Shown here piece by piece: positions 12,565 to 24,466 of a stretch of DNA of 64,000 nt. Within the stretch, counting starts at the first letter, position 1, and every line of letters starts with the position of its first letter. A program made the translations under genes and the position numbers. Origin of the DNA: Adiantum capillus-veneris (taxonomy: Eukaryota; Streptophyta; Polypodiopsida; Polypodiales; Pteridaceae); NCBI GenBank assembly GCA_014529385.2, contig CM043958.1, positions 84,915,025 to 84,979,024 of the forward strand, read 5' to 3'. The notes under the pieces are model-generated. The model had not been told where the DNA came from. It saw only the letters and a list, made by a program, of their open reading frames with translations, and did no database searches.

Positions 12565-14978
12565 ATGATTTCTGAAGCTCAGCGAAAGCGGATGGAGGAA
12601 AACAGAGCCGCAGCTATTGCTCGGTTCAAGAGCAAAACGGATTCTCAAGCCCCAATTGGGCTTAAATCAACAATTAACCCATCTACGTATAGCTCTCAGA
12701 GCGTTCATTCTATTCATTCTTTCTCCAAAACAGACATTCCTGAGTGGGGAAATCCCCTTTTACTCATGCAAGCTCAGCCCAATTATAAAGAAAATCATGC
12801 TGCATCCAATCAGAAAATCCCATACTATGTGCGTCATTTTGATTTTGAGCAACCATACTCGAAGGATAATACTCACCCTACGAACCAGATTTTACAGATT
12901 AATGAAAATTCTTATCATGTTGAGCACTTACCCATAGACAATCAACAGAACAATAGCCTTGTTTGTGGCCCTGCACCGATCTCTCACACGCATTTCCTGA
13001 ATGAAGCAGATAGAAGGTATCCAGCATGCAAAAAGAGTCGCACAAACAGTGACTCTTGGGCTCCCACTGGCCAATGCAGCAGCAAGAGCGAACCATATGC
13101 CGTGGACAAACATGGTTTACCCTTGAATATTGTGAAAGTATCTTTGGAGCTCCAAGCTTTTGATCAATTCGGTATTCTTATTTCAAATCCCAGCAATGCT
13201 GCAAGGGACATCCTTAATCGGCTTGTTGCTTCTGTAAGTGCGACTTGATTCATTCAGGAGGGATTTTGTTAAAGAACTGAAGAATAGGCATACTGTCTGA
13301 TCTTTACTTCGTTGTTGTAAGAATCGATGACTGTGTAGGTAGCATCAGGCTTTCGTATTTTCGAGTCCTTATTGCAGTACTATTTATTGTCACTCTACAT
13401 GTATGCCAAGTGCATTGCTCTTCATCATAATTAATATGAGCTACTCTCTGCTTATACAACTTATTTAGAAAAGTAGTCACTAAATTTTAAGGCATTGATC
13501 TGTCTGTCTTTGCAACATGGCAGTTGATGGGTACATAGCAGCACTGCTGTACTGGTTATTGCGGCAGAGCCGAATGCATGGTCCTTTTTGTGCATGCAAC
13601 TCTCGGAAAGGGTAGTTTCAAATTAGTTAGAACACTGAACATCTCTATAACTGCAAATCTATAAAGAAACTAGTCCTTACAATCAAGCCATCACACTTTC
13701 AGTTAATTTTTTCTAGTTTGAATGCACTATGCTTAGCATGTATCGTAAGCAATCATCCACCAATGGTAACATGAGACTGTCATGTCATGTACAGGTAGCT
13801 CCAATACTTGAAGCAAGTGTTTCAAGTCCAGTTTTGTATCATGTCAAGGACTACAAGAATGTGCTTTGCTTTCTCAGAGACACAACTTGTGTCATTGTGC
13901 AGCACATACCACAAACTACCTTCTCTATGATTCAGAAACTGCATCATGTTAAATATTCTCCCCAGCACTGGGTTCCCTTCATGCCAAACCATATCTCAGA
14001 TGCTGCTGTGGATGAGCTGATACAGCAATTACCCTGCAGGTTAAAGGAAACATTGCTACCTTTTCAGCTTGAAGGTGTGAAGTTTGGTCTAAGAAGAGGT
14101 GGGCGATGCCTCATAGCAGATGAGATGGGTGTGGGAAAAACGATTCAGGTGCTGTTTTGGAAGTAAAACTATTTGAATTCTGTGCTTGGACAATGTATAA
14201 ATGTGTTGTTTAGTGTTACGGATGTTTCGTGTTACGTGATGGAAACCCTTTTAGTTGAGGCAGGTCAGAAATGATCATTAATTTGGATTTGTTGTGCTGC
14301 TTTGAAATCATAAAATTAAACTGGGCTGCTATGAAACATATTAAGAAGATTGCAAGGATTGATATGCCTATACGGAGTCTAATTTGTTCATGTTGGTAGG
14401 AAATGACTTACAGTGTAGAGTCAACTTTTTGAACAGATCATGCTGGAGCCACTTGTGCATTTAAAAGTCCAAGCAGACAAATAAAAACTGAATGATGGGT
14501 GGTTAATGTGCAGGCCATATCATTGGCAGCTTGTTATTCCAAAGAGGGATCCATACTTGTAGCTTGCCCAGCAAGCCTGAGGTTAATGTGGGCTGAGGAG
14601 CTTGAACGCTGGCTCCCTTTTATGTCACCTCTAGATGTACATCTGGGTAATTTATCATGCTTTTAATGCTTCTAATGTGACTTTTAGATCCAACACATTC
14701 GTTTTGTGAGATCCCTTTTGATACAAATCACTGTTTTCAGTACGTATCATATAGTAGAAACCTACCCGTTTGATGTATCATTTCTATTTTGAATGCATGT
14801 AGTGTTTGGGCATAAGACCAAAATTCCAGATGAGGCAAAGACTCCAAGAGTGGTGGTGATATCTTACACAATGCTGCGCCGGCTGAGAAAGGACATGATG
14901 GCTCGCAAGTGGGCATTGCTGATTGTAGATGAGTCTCACAATCTGCGATGCACTAGAGGCAAAGTTGAATGTGAGGAG
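12565..14978 (+). CDS. SMARCAL1: SMARCAL1/CHR18-like annealing helicase, exons 1-4
   Basis: Proposed exons are 12565-13233, 13795-14148, 14514-14646 and 14803-14978, joined in frame with phases 0, 0 and 1; splice sites are GTAAGT/ACAG, GTGCTG/GCAG and GTAATT/GTAG. The N-terminus EAQRKRMEENRAAAIARF resembles the RPA32-binding motif of SMARCAL1. Codons from about 190 across exon 1/2 match a HARP-like domain. SNF2 helicase motifs follow: FQLEGVKFGLRRGGRCLIADE with Walker A DEMGVGKTIQ (exon 2), VACPASLRLMWAEEL (exon 3), and VVVISYTMLRRL plus the DESH box (exon 4). The family rewinds RPA-coated DNA at stalled forks. The only downstream exon recognised is at 31901-31960; the exon carrying motif III (LSGTP) and the C-terminal helicase lobe were not found. 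The gene may be broken or continue outside what I can read. ZRANB3-type is a less likely alternative. Confidence 0.85.
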
Positions 14979-15235
14979 GTACCTTGAATTTTTGTTTACC
15001 TGTCAGTTTCACGGTTATATTTTAAAAGTCATTGCAAGTTAGTTCTTGACAAAAAGGCAAAGCATACACACCTGGCCTGCAGCGGGTGGCTGTTTTGTGC
15101 CTGATGTTAGCCTTGAGACCTAGTTGTACAAGAGCCACTTGGCATCCAACAAGAGCCTTAATGATGGCTGTGTGCTTGAGCCAGTGGAGTCATCGTCCAT
15201 GGACACGAGTGATAGCCACGCTTGAGCCAGTGGAG

Positions 15236-15490
15236 GCATCAAAACTCTTCTTGGCTGACTCATCCAAATTTTCAAGGAAAAAAGTACCTGGCAACATGAA
15301 AATTATGCAAACCTAAGCCTCTCTTCTCAAAGAGTGTCCTAGGGGAGTTACCTGGCCGTGTGCATTGAAACTCCTCTTGGCTTGCCCATGCAAGAAACTC
15401 AAATATTCAAGGGCAAAAGCACCTGACAACACAAAAACGCGCAAACCTAAGTCTCTTCTCAAAAGATGTCTCAGGGGGCCTGCCTCACAA
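15236..15490. repeat. two degenerate ~130-bp tandem copies
   Basis: A block starting near 15240 (AAACTCTTCTTGGCTGACTC, then ...CCTAAGCCTCTCTTCTCAAA) is repeated imperfectly from about 15368 (AAACTCCTCTTGGCTTGCCC, then ...CCTAAGTCTCTTCTCAAAAG). It lies in the helicase intron. The rest of 14979-16600 shows no gene. Confidence 0.5.
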
Positions 15491-16898
15491 CAAATTGTTC
15501 ATGAACCATACACCTCAGCAGTAGTTGAAGTTATTGGGGCCAATTGCCAGCTACTGGAATTTCTTGTTATCTATGTGTTTCTCTATCCTCTGTATGGTTT
15601 TGAGAACATTATTTCATTCATTGTTTCACTGGGTTTGGGCACGTTTATACTTGTTTCTGGGTATATTTGTTATGCATTTTGGGAGACAAATAAGAAGTAA
15701 AGAATGAAAACGAATAGACTTTAAAGAGATCATTTTATGATAGCGGGTTTTAGCACCAATTATCAATGTCCTGATGTATTGTAGCAGCTTTGGCTCTTGT
15801 GGTAGATGCTAGAGATCATAGAAACCCTGAGTATTTTACCAAGTAGTGATCAGGTAAGCTAAATCACTCTAAAATGAGACGTTTCATTCGTGCATCTCCA
15901 CTTTTTGCTATGCATGTATAATTAGCTGCTTTCCCCTAAGGATGTTGTTGATCTTGCTAAACTCACAATCAAAATTATAAAGGGTTGATCCATTTTCAAA
16001 ACATGAGATAACCTACGTGGACAAACTTAAAAGGGGAAACAGAGTGGACTTATTACAAGGTGTCTTACGTTCACCAGTAATCAGCTTGTTTATGAAGTAG
16101 GATGAGCTGAGCTTTTTCTAGAGTAGATAAGTAGCTTCGTGTGCTTCTGTCTAAGGCATTGGTTTTGGCATGTGACATACAATATAAAAAGAAGTTGAGC
16201 ATACACTTTGATATTTAAGAATATTGCGTTCTTAAATGGCCAAGTCGCTCACATGATAGGGGTAGTTGCTTAATTTGCAACATCATCACAAAGTAACAAA
16301 TATTTTGTAAGCAATCAAGAAGACTTTAAAGTTTCTTAAATAATGGCCTTAATTTTTCTATGACAATCAATACTTGGCCATATCAACATCTTGAAATAAT
16401 CATGTTTATTTATTGGATCATAGACAACAACAATTCTTGCAATCGCCCAAAATATCAAACGAATTGTACTACTGTCAGGCACACCATCATTGTCTAGGCA
16501 AGAATTTTCTTCCTTTTTGGAATTAGCATTTTAAGCTGGTTATCCAGGGAAGCAATTTGATCTTGTTGATGTAAAATTTATTCTACTTATGCAGGCCTTT
16601 TGATATCTTTCATCAAATAAATATAGTAAGGTGATGTACAATAATTTTACTTTCATGTTCAGAGTGTTTTGTGCAAGATGCTTCACCATTTTGCTTAAGA
16701 TAACTTTTAACATAACAGCCCTGGCTTACTTGGAAGAAGCAAGTATGACTTTGCGAAGTCTTATTGTCTATCTGAGTCATCAACAGGAGGCGATCAAGCT
16801 TTGTGGCAAAAAAAGGTACGCATTACATCTCATCAAAGGCTACTGTTTATTTTTCTGTATGTGTATTGTTTAAGTGTGAGTGTGCTTGATGAAAATCG

Positions 16899-17690
16899 GT
16901 GGTGAATATGTTGCATTTGAAAAGGCTAATCACCACATATATATTGGCTTTGCATGCTGGTGTCAAAAGTATGAATGATTTATATATAACCATCGGCGAC
17001 TCTCTTTTCAAGCAAACAATTGGTATCCCTATGGGTACCAATTGTGCTGTTTTTCTTGCTAATTTCTATCTTTTTACTTATGAGTTTGATTTTATGGAGC
17101 GTCTTGTCCTTGCTAACACTTGCCCAATATTTTTGCACAAGTTATGCAATGTAAGACGCTTTGTAGATGATCTTTTTGTCCTTGACGTTCCTTCTTTTCA
17201 AGATTTTATGTACTTGAATTCGAGTTCTGTAGGCGGAGGGATTTATCCCAAGGAGTTTTGTGAACTTAACTGTACCACAAATAGTGATTGTTGTGCCTTT
17301 TTAGACCTTAAGATTTTTCAGACTCCCTTGGGATTAGAAGTAGATATCTATGATAAGCGCCTTGAACCAGAATATGCCAATCTAAAAATCATCCGCATGC
17401 CTCACATTTCTTCGAACATTTCTCTTTTAGCTAAGTACGGTGTCATTTGCTCTCAACTATTTAGATTTTCTCGTCTTTGTTCTAGTAAATCTACTTTTGT
17501 TGTTCAATCTTGCCATCTTATTTCTTTACTAGTTGAAAAAGGATACTCATTCAAAAGAATCATGAAAAAAGTTCGTTCATTTTTGCATCGTAGTAAGTTT
17601 ATTTTTAGTGTTTCTTCCTTTGGAATGTTCAAGATAATCAGTAGTAAATTCAATAGAAGTGGGGAGCTAAAAAGCCGACTTATTGTTTGA
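16899..17690 (+). pseudogene. Penelope-like element reverse transcriptase fragment
   Basis: A 263-codon open frame contains the Penelope-type RT block LFKQTIGIPMGTNCA...LANFYLF (about 17007-17075), then RRFVDDLFVLD with the catalytic DD (about 17155-17187), DCCAFLDLKI, IYDKR and a late RMPHISSNISLLAKYGVICSQ block typical of this RT clade. Penelope-like elements prime from target DNA and usually add a GIY-YIG endonuclease after the RT; none is seen before the next element. The upstream RT motifs (fingers) are also missing, so this is a 5'- and 3'-truncated copy inside the helicase intron, in the gene's orientation. A related telomerase-like RT lineage is the alternative. Confidence 0.7.
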
Positions 17691-17757
17691 CTTAATAACA
17701 CCTTATGTTGTTGTTTTGATCTTTAGCGTTTCTAGTATTTTCACTATAGCTTGACAA

Positions 17758-18060
17758 TTGCTAGCCTTTATCATGGCTGAGTATGCCCATCACCTCCGGA
17801 GGGTGATAGAAACTCAGCTCGTTGGTTTTGTAGAGTACGTTCAAAGCATGAATGACCTCTATATGAACCTGCACCTACTCTTGGGCACTGACGACGTGAG
17901 TAGGGATGTCATAGCTGTTGTCCAAGCTATGCATGATAAAGGTGATAATCTTATTCTTCCTGTTTGGACAAGCAGTGAAGTTGAGATCACATATTGTCAA
18001 GTTTGGTTCTTTGCTCTTCGTAGGTTTGTAGTAGTATTCATTTTGGGATTTCATATTTAG
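17758..18060 (+). other. 100-codon ORF, unrecognised
   Basis: The frame begins MAEYAHHLRRVIETQLVGFV and continues with helical, protein-like composition to a stop at 18058-18060. It has no motif I can name. It sits between the Penelope-like RT and the zinc-knuckle ORF of the Ty3 element, so it could be a remnant of that element's capsid region or of the RT element's 3' part. A 19-bp T run follows at about 18148-18166, and 18061-18396 otherwise holds nothing recognisable. Confidence 0.3.
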
Positions 18061-18396
18061 CTTACCTGAGGACTTAAGAATGTGTTCCGTTATAGGTTGT
18101 TGTGTGAAGTTTGATTTCGAGGATTAAGTTTTTAAGATGTCTTATCCTTTTTTTTTTTTTTTTTTTCCCGCTTAAAGTTGAGTACTTGTTTTAAGCCAAG
18201 TAAGTTGCGTCAACTTATTTTACACATACCTTTTTTGAAAACATTTTTAAGTTAATAATGTTTTGTTTTATCTAGTTTTGTTTCGAAGCAATCAAAGTGA
18301 TTTAGTTAGTTAGTTTGTTTGTTTTTGTTTTTGTTTTCTTTTCGTGTGTCCCTTGCTTTTATAGTTTTATGAGTGCTTTATTCCCTCTTATAATTC

Positions 18397-20007
18397 GTGA
18401 GTTCAGACTATTCTGAACTTATGAAGGTATACAGCTCATGCTGCTCTCCAGGGCACCCCCCACAGGAATGCCCCCTTCGGGTTTACTGCCACTTCTGTGA
18501 AAAATCTGGACATGAGTATAAGGATTGTTACTACCTCAAGGGATTGCGACAAATACAACAAAATCTTGGTCCTTCTCTCCAACAAGGGCTAGCACCGGCA
18601 TCCAACATGGTCTCACCCTATGGCCATCAAAACCAGTTGCCTCCTCTGCTGACAACATCCCCTATGCAGCAAGGTATGCACAACAACTTTGCACCCCACA
18701 TCTTTTATCATGCTAGTACTCCCTCAGTTCCCCAAAGTTTCTACACCTCAGCCTCCAACTCCATGCAGCAACCACCTCGTCCCCCGTTTCGTCCTTCCAA
18801 TCGACCCATACTCTGCTACAGATGCGGAGAATATGGGCATTATCAGAGCAAGTGTCCTTCACCCGAGGGGTCCACTCCTTGTCGTCATTGCCCTGATTCG
18901 AAGGATCACTACAGTAAGGATTGTCCCAAGCAAAGGGCATCCACGTCTTCAGGATCGACTGAGAACCAGCCCGAATTCACCTTTCCGAAGATAAATTTGA
19001 TTACTGTGAACACCGTGCCTCAACCTTCACCTGCTACTCATGTGGTTAAGCCTCTGCAAGTGGAGGAGCCTGCTGGTGTCCTTACTCGGGCACAAAGAGC
19101 AGCTCTTGGTCTCAGTCTACCCACAGGTCCACCTCGCCAGTCTCCACTTCCTCAATCTAGTCTACCTGACCCAAAGGACAAGTCCTTCCCAATTGCTCAG
19201 AGCAAACCAACTTCCTTGTTATCTGACATTGATGGAGCCTTCTTAGAAGCAGTGGCTGACTTGGAACAGATTAAGGTCCCAAAAGGAGCCCAGTTCGAAG
19301 GCGCCAAGCCCATAGCAGAAGCCATCTTGAAAAATACTTTTCAGCAGGTGTCACTATACGACATGCTAAAGCTTGACGCAACACTTAGAAGTGACACCCT
19401 GTCAGTCATTCAGTCTCTGTACCCGGGGGCTGGGCCTAGTGGCGGGCACCTCTCTGTACAGTCCTCAGAGTCTTACTTGATTTCCTATCCAACTGCTCCT
19501 CTCACCGATTATAAAAGTCCTCGTCTCACTGTATCTATTCTTGGACAGCAGCTATCCGGCGTCATCGTTGATGGTGGATCTGGAATCAATTTGATGCCCG
19601 AATTCACTATGAGGGCCTTAGGTCTACAGCCTACCCGACCTGCTCCTTTCACTGTTACATTGGCTGATCAAAGAACAGTCTACCCAGTGGGCATAGTCGA
19701 CAAGGTGCCTCTGAAGGTACAAGATTTCACTTTTGACTTGGATTTTCTGGTAGTTCATCTTCCCCAGGTAGAGGGAGGTTATCCCTTGCTGATTGGTAGG
19801 CCATGGTTGCGACATACGAAAGCACTTCATGACTGGGGAAACGACGCCATGTGGATACATACCCTTGGCTCTTCAATGCAACAAATTCGTCTCGAAGGTG
19901 GCATGGATCCAGTCGTTCAGCATAGCTCTTTGTCAGTAGAGTCCAACCCTGACTTGGAGCAGCGGTCCCTCCTGATGGGTCCGATGAAGACTTACTGCAG
20001 TGGTTAG
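18397..20007 (+). pseudogene. Ty3-D zinc-knuckle/protease ORF
   Basis: 536 codons without a stop. Three CCHC-type knuckles are visible: CHFCEKSGHEYKDC (residues ~31-44), CYRCGEYGHYQSKC (~139-152) and CRHCPDSKDHYSKDC (~161-175, one residue longer). A Pro/Gln-rich spacer precedes a retroviral-type aspartic protease at about residue 387 (VIVDGGSGINLMPE) with a downstream YPLLIGRPWL block. The capsid half expected before the knuckles is not in this frame, so the N-terminus may be lost. After the TAG at 20005 a related reading (20022-20231, MPCYVVSLQPL...HHRRGKK) continues in another frame, homologous to the minus-strand copy at 29.2-29.8 kb, showing a frameshift here. Confidence 0.75.
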
Positions 20008-20281
20008 AAGCTACATCTTCGATGCCATGCTATGTAGTCTCTCTTCAACCCTTGACAACAGATTCACCCTCTTCCCCTGATCCTACACTTGAAGCCAGTA
20101 ATCCCAGTCAGCCAAGTGCGCCAGAACCATGTGGGCCAGTCTCTGATGACCATCCTTTAGAGGGTCCATTGATTGAAACCATCGGCCTGGGTGAGCCTAT
20201 AACCCACCATAGAAGGGGGAAAAAGGTATAGCCTCTTGGTTATGGGATCATCCCGCTATACTCGACCAGGTAATCTCTTTC

Positions 20282-21560
20282 ATGCACTCTTTCAAGGATG
20301 TGTTTGCCTGGTCTTACCACGATTTGGAGGGAATTCCAGCAGAGCTAGGAGTCCACACAATTCCTCTGGTTGAGGGGGCTCAGCCAGTCAGAGGAAGGGC
20401 TTACAAACTGAATCCCAAATATGCAGAAGCAGTCAAAATCGAGTTGGAGAAAATGCAAGAAGCAGGTATTATTGTCCCAGTAGAGCACTCAGAATGGTTG
20501 TCCCCTATGGTTATTGCCCCAAAGAAGCAGTCCAACAAAATTCGAGTTTGCGTCGACTACCGGGCTCTGAATAAGGTCACAATACTGGATGGATTTCCAA
20601 CCCCTTTCACTGAGAGAGTCCTTGAAGATGTCGCTGGCCATGTACTGTATAGTTTTATGGATGGGTTCAGTGGCTACAATCAGTTAGGAATACATCCTGA
20701 CGACCAAGTCAAAATAGCTTTTGTAACTCCCTGGGGTATTTTCATCTATACTAGAATGTCTTTTGGGCTTAAAAATGCACCGCCTTCTTTCAATCGCATA
20801 GTATATCTCATCTTTTGTCCTCTGCTTACTGATCACCTTCGCATATTCATGGGCGACTTTTCCACCTTCTCGGGTGCTCAATGTTCAACCCCAGTAGAAA
20901 ATCTAAAGGAGCATCTTGCTCAGCTCTTTGCAGTCTTCCTCAGGTGCAGAGAGGCACGTTTGAAGCTCAATCCGAACAAGTGTCATTTTTTGGTCAACGA
21001 AGGGCACACTGTTGGGCCATGTGGTGTCTGCTCAAGGTTTAGCACCTGACCCAGAGAAGATAGTGGCCATCTTGAAGTTACCTCCTCTCATAAATCCCAA
21101 AGGTGTTCAGAGCTTTGTGGGTCACACCGGCTATCATCGCAGGTTTATACGTATGTATGCACAGGTGGCTCAACCATTGACCCGGCTCACCAGTGCCGCT
21201 GTTCCCTTCCAGTGGTCTACACCAGAGGATGAAGCATTTGCATACCTCAAAAAACGCCTCACTGAAGCGCTCATTCTAGTTGCCCCGGATTGGTCCCTAC
21301 CTTTTCATGTGCATACTGATGCGAGTCTGCTGGCTGTGGGTGCTGTGCTGACTCAGCCTAGCAAAGAGTTCAACTTGGATTGCCCTGTACATTATGCAAG
21401 TCGCCTGCTCACCAAAGCAGAGCGCAACTATAGCACCACAGAGAGGGAAGGTTTGGCTATAGTATATGCTTTACACAAATTTCGGCACTATTTGCTAGGG
21501 GTCCACTTCACAATTATTACTGATCACCATGCCTTGCGCTATCTGCTTAATAAGCCATAG
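20282..21560 (+). pseudogene. Ty3-D reverse transcriptase and RNase H
   Basis: RT blocks: VEHSEWLSPMVIAPKK, VCVDYRALNKVT (about 20548), FSGYNQLGIHP, MSFGLKNAPPSF (about 20757), then IFMGDF (about 20845-20862). The family motif is (Y/F)MDD, so the first catalytic aspartate is glycine (GGC for GAC). The frame then shifts near 21010-21050 into GHVVSAQGLAPDPEKI, the thumb region, followed by RNase H with HTDASLLAVGAVL (about 21315), YSTTEREGLAIVYAL and ITDHHALRY, ended by a TAG at 21558. Catalytic loss and frameshift make it inactive. Confidence 0.85.
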
Positions 21561-22993
21561 GTCGCAGGTCGAGTATGGCGATGGCTCCTCCTATTCCAAG
21601 AGTTTGATTTTGAAGTGGTACTTCGTCTTGGTAAGCAACATGTAATGGCTGACCACCTCTCTCGCATTCACACAGGTGAAGAAGCTACCGGAATTGCGGA
21701 CGACTTTCCCGATAGCGGTCTTTTTAAGATAGATACAACACCGGAATGGTACGGCGAGGTCTTACATTTTCTATCTACTGGGCTGTACCCAGAGAATGCA
21801 TCTCCACCGCAGAAGAGGAGATTGTTGTTGAAGTCCAGGCCTTTCACTTTGATTGGGGGCCAGCTCTATAAATCGGGACCAGATGGTGTGTTGAAGCGTT
21901 GTGTCTCGCCTCATGAGGTGGAGCATATTTTGGAGGATGCCCACACTGGTCCCACTGGTGGCCATTACCCTGGTCACATCACTGCCCAAAGATTCTACAG
22001 AGTGGTCTGTGGTGGCCCTACATTTTTAAGGATGCAATAGCATATTCTAAGGTTTGTGATGTGTGCCAGCGATGTGGGCCGAAGCCGAGTAAGCAATCCA
22101 ACCGTCCTCTGCAGGTCTCGATGTCGTGGCTACCTTTTGAGAGATGGGGTTTGGACTTTGTGGGACCAATATATCCCCCGGCTCAACCAGGTAATCGCAA
22201 ATATCTGCTAGTGGCTACAGACTATGCAACAAAGTGGGCAGAGGTACTAGCGACAGTAGATTGCACTGGCAATACAGTGGCCAAATTTTTATATGAAAAT
22301 ATTTTATGCAGATTTGGCTCTCCCTTGGAGATCACCAGTGATAGGGGCAGTCATTTTGTCAATGACATGATCTCAACTTTGCTGGAAAATTACAAGATTT
22401 TTCACCGCAAGTCGTGCTCTTATTACCCTAGAGCCAATGGGCAGGCCGAGAGCACCAACAAGGTTCTGATCGCCCTACTACGGAAAGCATGTCATCTCCA
22501 TCCAGCATCTTGGGCTCAGGCTGTGCATGGTACCCTTTGGACATACCGCACATCTTTCAAAGCAACAACGAATCACACGCCTTTTCAACTGGCTTACGAT
22601 TTGGAAGCCATAGCTCCTTTTGAGTTCAACTCCGGATCCCCTAGAGTGGGCAGTCTGCGTGCAAGTCCGGGTATGGAATGTGCTTCTATATCCCGTCTCA
22701 CCTTATTGGAGGAAAGCCGCCGCTTAGCTTCACATGCTCTGCAAGCGGAGCAACTTCGTCGCAAAGCGTGGCATGATCGCCACCTCAGAAAGCCGAAATT
22801 AACGCAGGGTTCTCTGGTGCTACTCTATCAGGCAAAATATTTGAAAAAAGCAAAGAAGCTGGTTCCAGCTTGGCAAGGGCCCTTCGTGGTGGAAGAGATT
22901 TTACCACAGGGAGCAGTCCAATTAGTCACTCTAGAGGGCGTTCCTTTGCCACTGGTAAATGGATCAAGAATCAAGTGCTATAATTCGCCCTAA
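21561..22993 (+). pseudogene. Ty3-D integrase
   Basis: After the TAG the frame continues through GKQHVMADHLSRIHTGEE (RNase H-integrase tether) to the HHCC zinc finger (HTGPTGGHYPGH... near 21940, completed by VCDVCQRCG near 22051 after a frameshift at ~22035). The integrase core has ERWGLDFVGPIYPP (about 22138), VATDYATKWAEV, GSPLEITSDRGSHFVND (about 22318) and YYPRANGQAESTNKVL. It ends with a GPFVVEEILP block and a stop at 22991. No chromodomain is seen after it. Integrase inserts the cDNA; this copy is broken. Confidence 0.85.
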
Positions 22994-23584
22994 TTATCTC
23001 CACATCTACTGATGATAGGATTCTCAACACCATATGATTATTCCCTCCTCAGTTCGGTATTTCTACCTAGCTTACCATTTTCCCTCTTCTCAAATCTTCC
23101 TCAGCTCTTATCTTTCAAAACTCCCTTTGTTTCAAGGCATGCACCATTTGTTTCAAGGCATGCACCAGTTACTGTTGTTTTGTCTTTGTCTCTGATCCCC
23201 TCTGTAATTTTCGAGGTTCAAGTCTCATTGACTAGATCTTTTGATCATTGGATATTGTTCGTAATTAACCAGCTCCAACTGCATCTCTCTATTCCGTCTC
23301 TAATTTTTAAATGCACTCTCACATTCGCATCCCTATCCTGGCTCACTCATGCAAGTTCAATTTCTACCGGGTGGGTGGGAATTTCAACTGGTAGCTATTT
23401 CTGGTTAATGAGACTCTAACTCTATTTTTCCCGAGCTGTTCTCTTACCTAATGAACCCCTATTCGCCCTTGTTCCCTAGGGCCCTACTCTTGTTGGTGTT
23501 CTTTGCTTAAATTATCCCCAAAGTCTTCCATGCTGAAGTCGCCCCTAATTCCTAATTTCCTCACGTCTTCCCCACTATCAACCC
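22994..23584. other. no recognisable gene
   Basis: The spacer between integrase and minisatellite is pyrimidine-rich on the plus strand and contains a short direct repeat, TTTCAAGGCATGCACCA, near 23130 and 23151. It may be part of the Ty3-D untranslated region. Confidence 0.4.
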
Positions 23585-24235
23585 TTCCCCTCGTTCCCCT
23601 GTCGAGCCCTCGCCCCTCTCCAGCCTCGCCCTGTCGACCCAGCTCTCGCCCCTCGTCCCCTGCATAGTGAGCCCCGCCTACCCCTCGCCCTATCCACTAT
23701 CTACCCTCGCCCCTATCCACTATCTACCCCTCGCCCCTACCTAAACTCAACCCCCTCGCCCTACCCACTATCTCCCCCCTCGCCCCTACCTAAACTCTCT
23801 CCCCTCGCCCCTATCCACTGTAACCCCCTCGCCCCTACCCACTATCTTCCCCTGGGCCCTCGCCCCTACCCACTATCTCTCCCCTCGCCCCTACCCACTG
23901 TAACCCCCTCGCCCCTACCCACTATCTTCCCCCCTCGCCCCTATCCACTGTCACCCCCTCGCCCCTACCCACTATCTTCACCCTCGCCCCTAACCACCCT
24001 CCACCCCCCTCGCCCCTATCCACTGTCACCCCCTCGCCCCTACCCACTATCTTCCCCCTCGCCCCTAACCACCCTCCACCCCCCTCGCCCCTAACCACTC
24101 TCTCCCCTCGCCCCTATCCACTATCACCCCCTCGCCCCTAACCCCACCGGCCCACCCTCAACCCCTCTCGCCCAACCTATCTACTCTCTCCGCTGGCCCT
24201 ATCCTCTACCCATCCCCTCGACCTTTACTTACCCA
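23585..24235 (+). repeat. C-rich minisatellite, CTCGCCCCTACCCACTATCT-type units
   Basis: About 25 irregular copies, roughly 20-26 bp each, of CCCCTCGCCCCTACCCACTATCT with alternates TATCCACTGTCACC and TAACCACCCTCCACC. The reverse complement of the same core (GGGTAGGGGCGAGG) forms the array at 28280-29040. It lies between the integrase and accessory ORF of the Ty3-D element. Confidence 0.85.
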
Positions 24236-24466
24236 AACCCTCGCCAATTCCTGCTTTTTTCGCATCCACCAACTCATCTGCTTTTTTACGCATCCATCAT
24301 CCATCAACTCCTCCTGTTTTTTTCGCATCCGTCGCGCATCGCGTGAGCTACTGTGTGGGCTACTCGCTTTTGGCGTAGTCAGGCTCTTCCAGAGTTCGCC
24401 GGTTCGCCAGCGTGCATGCTTAATCAACCTTTTCTGTGATACAATCAACCAGAACATTTCTTTAAG

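Noticed and set aside
17758-18060. LLLGTDDVSRD as the missing LSGTPSLSRP helicase exon
   Set aside because: Only a few residues agree, the rest of the ORF does not match, and there are no splice sites at the edges.
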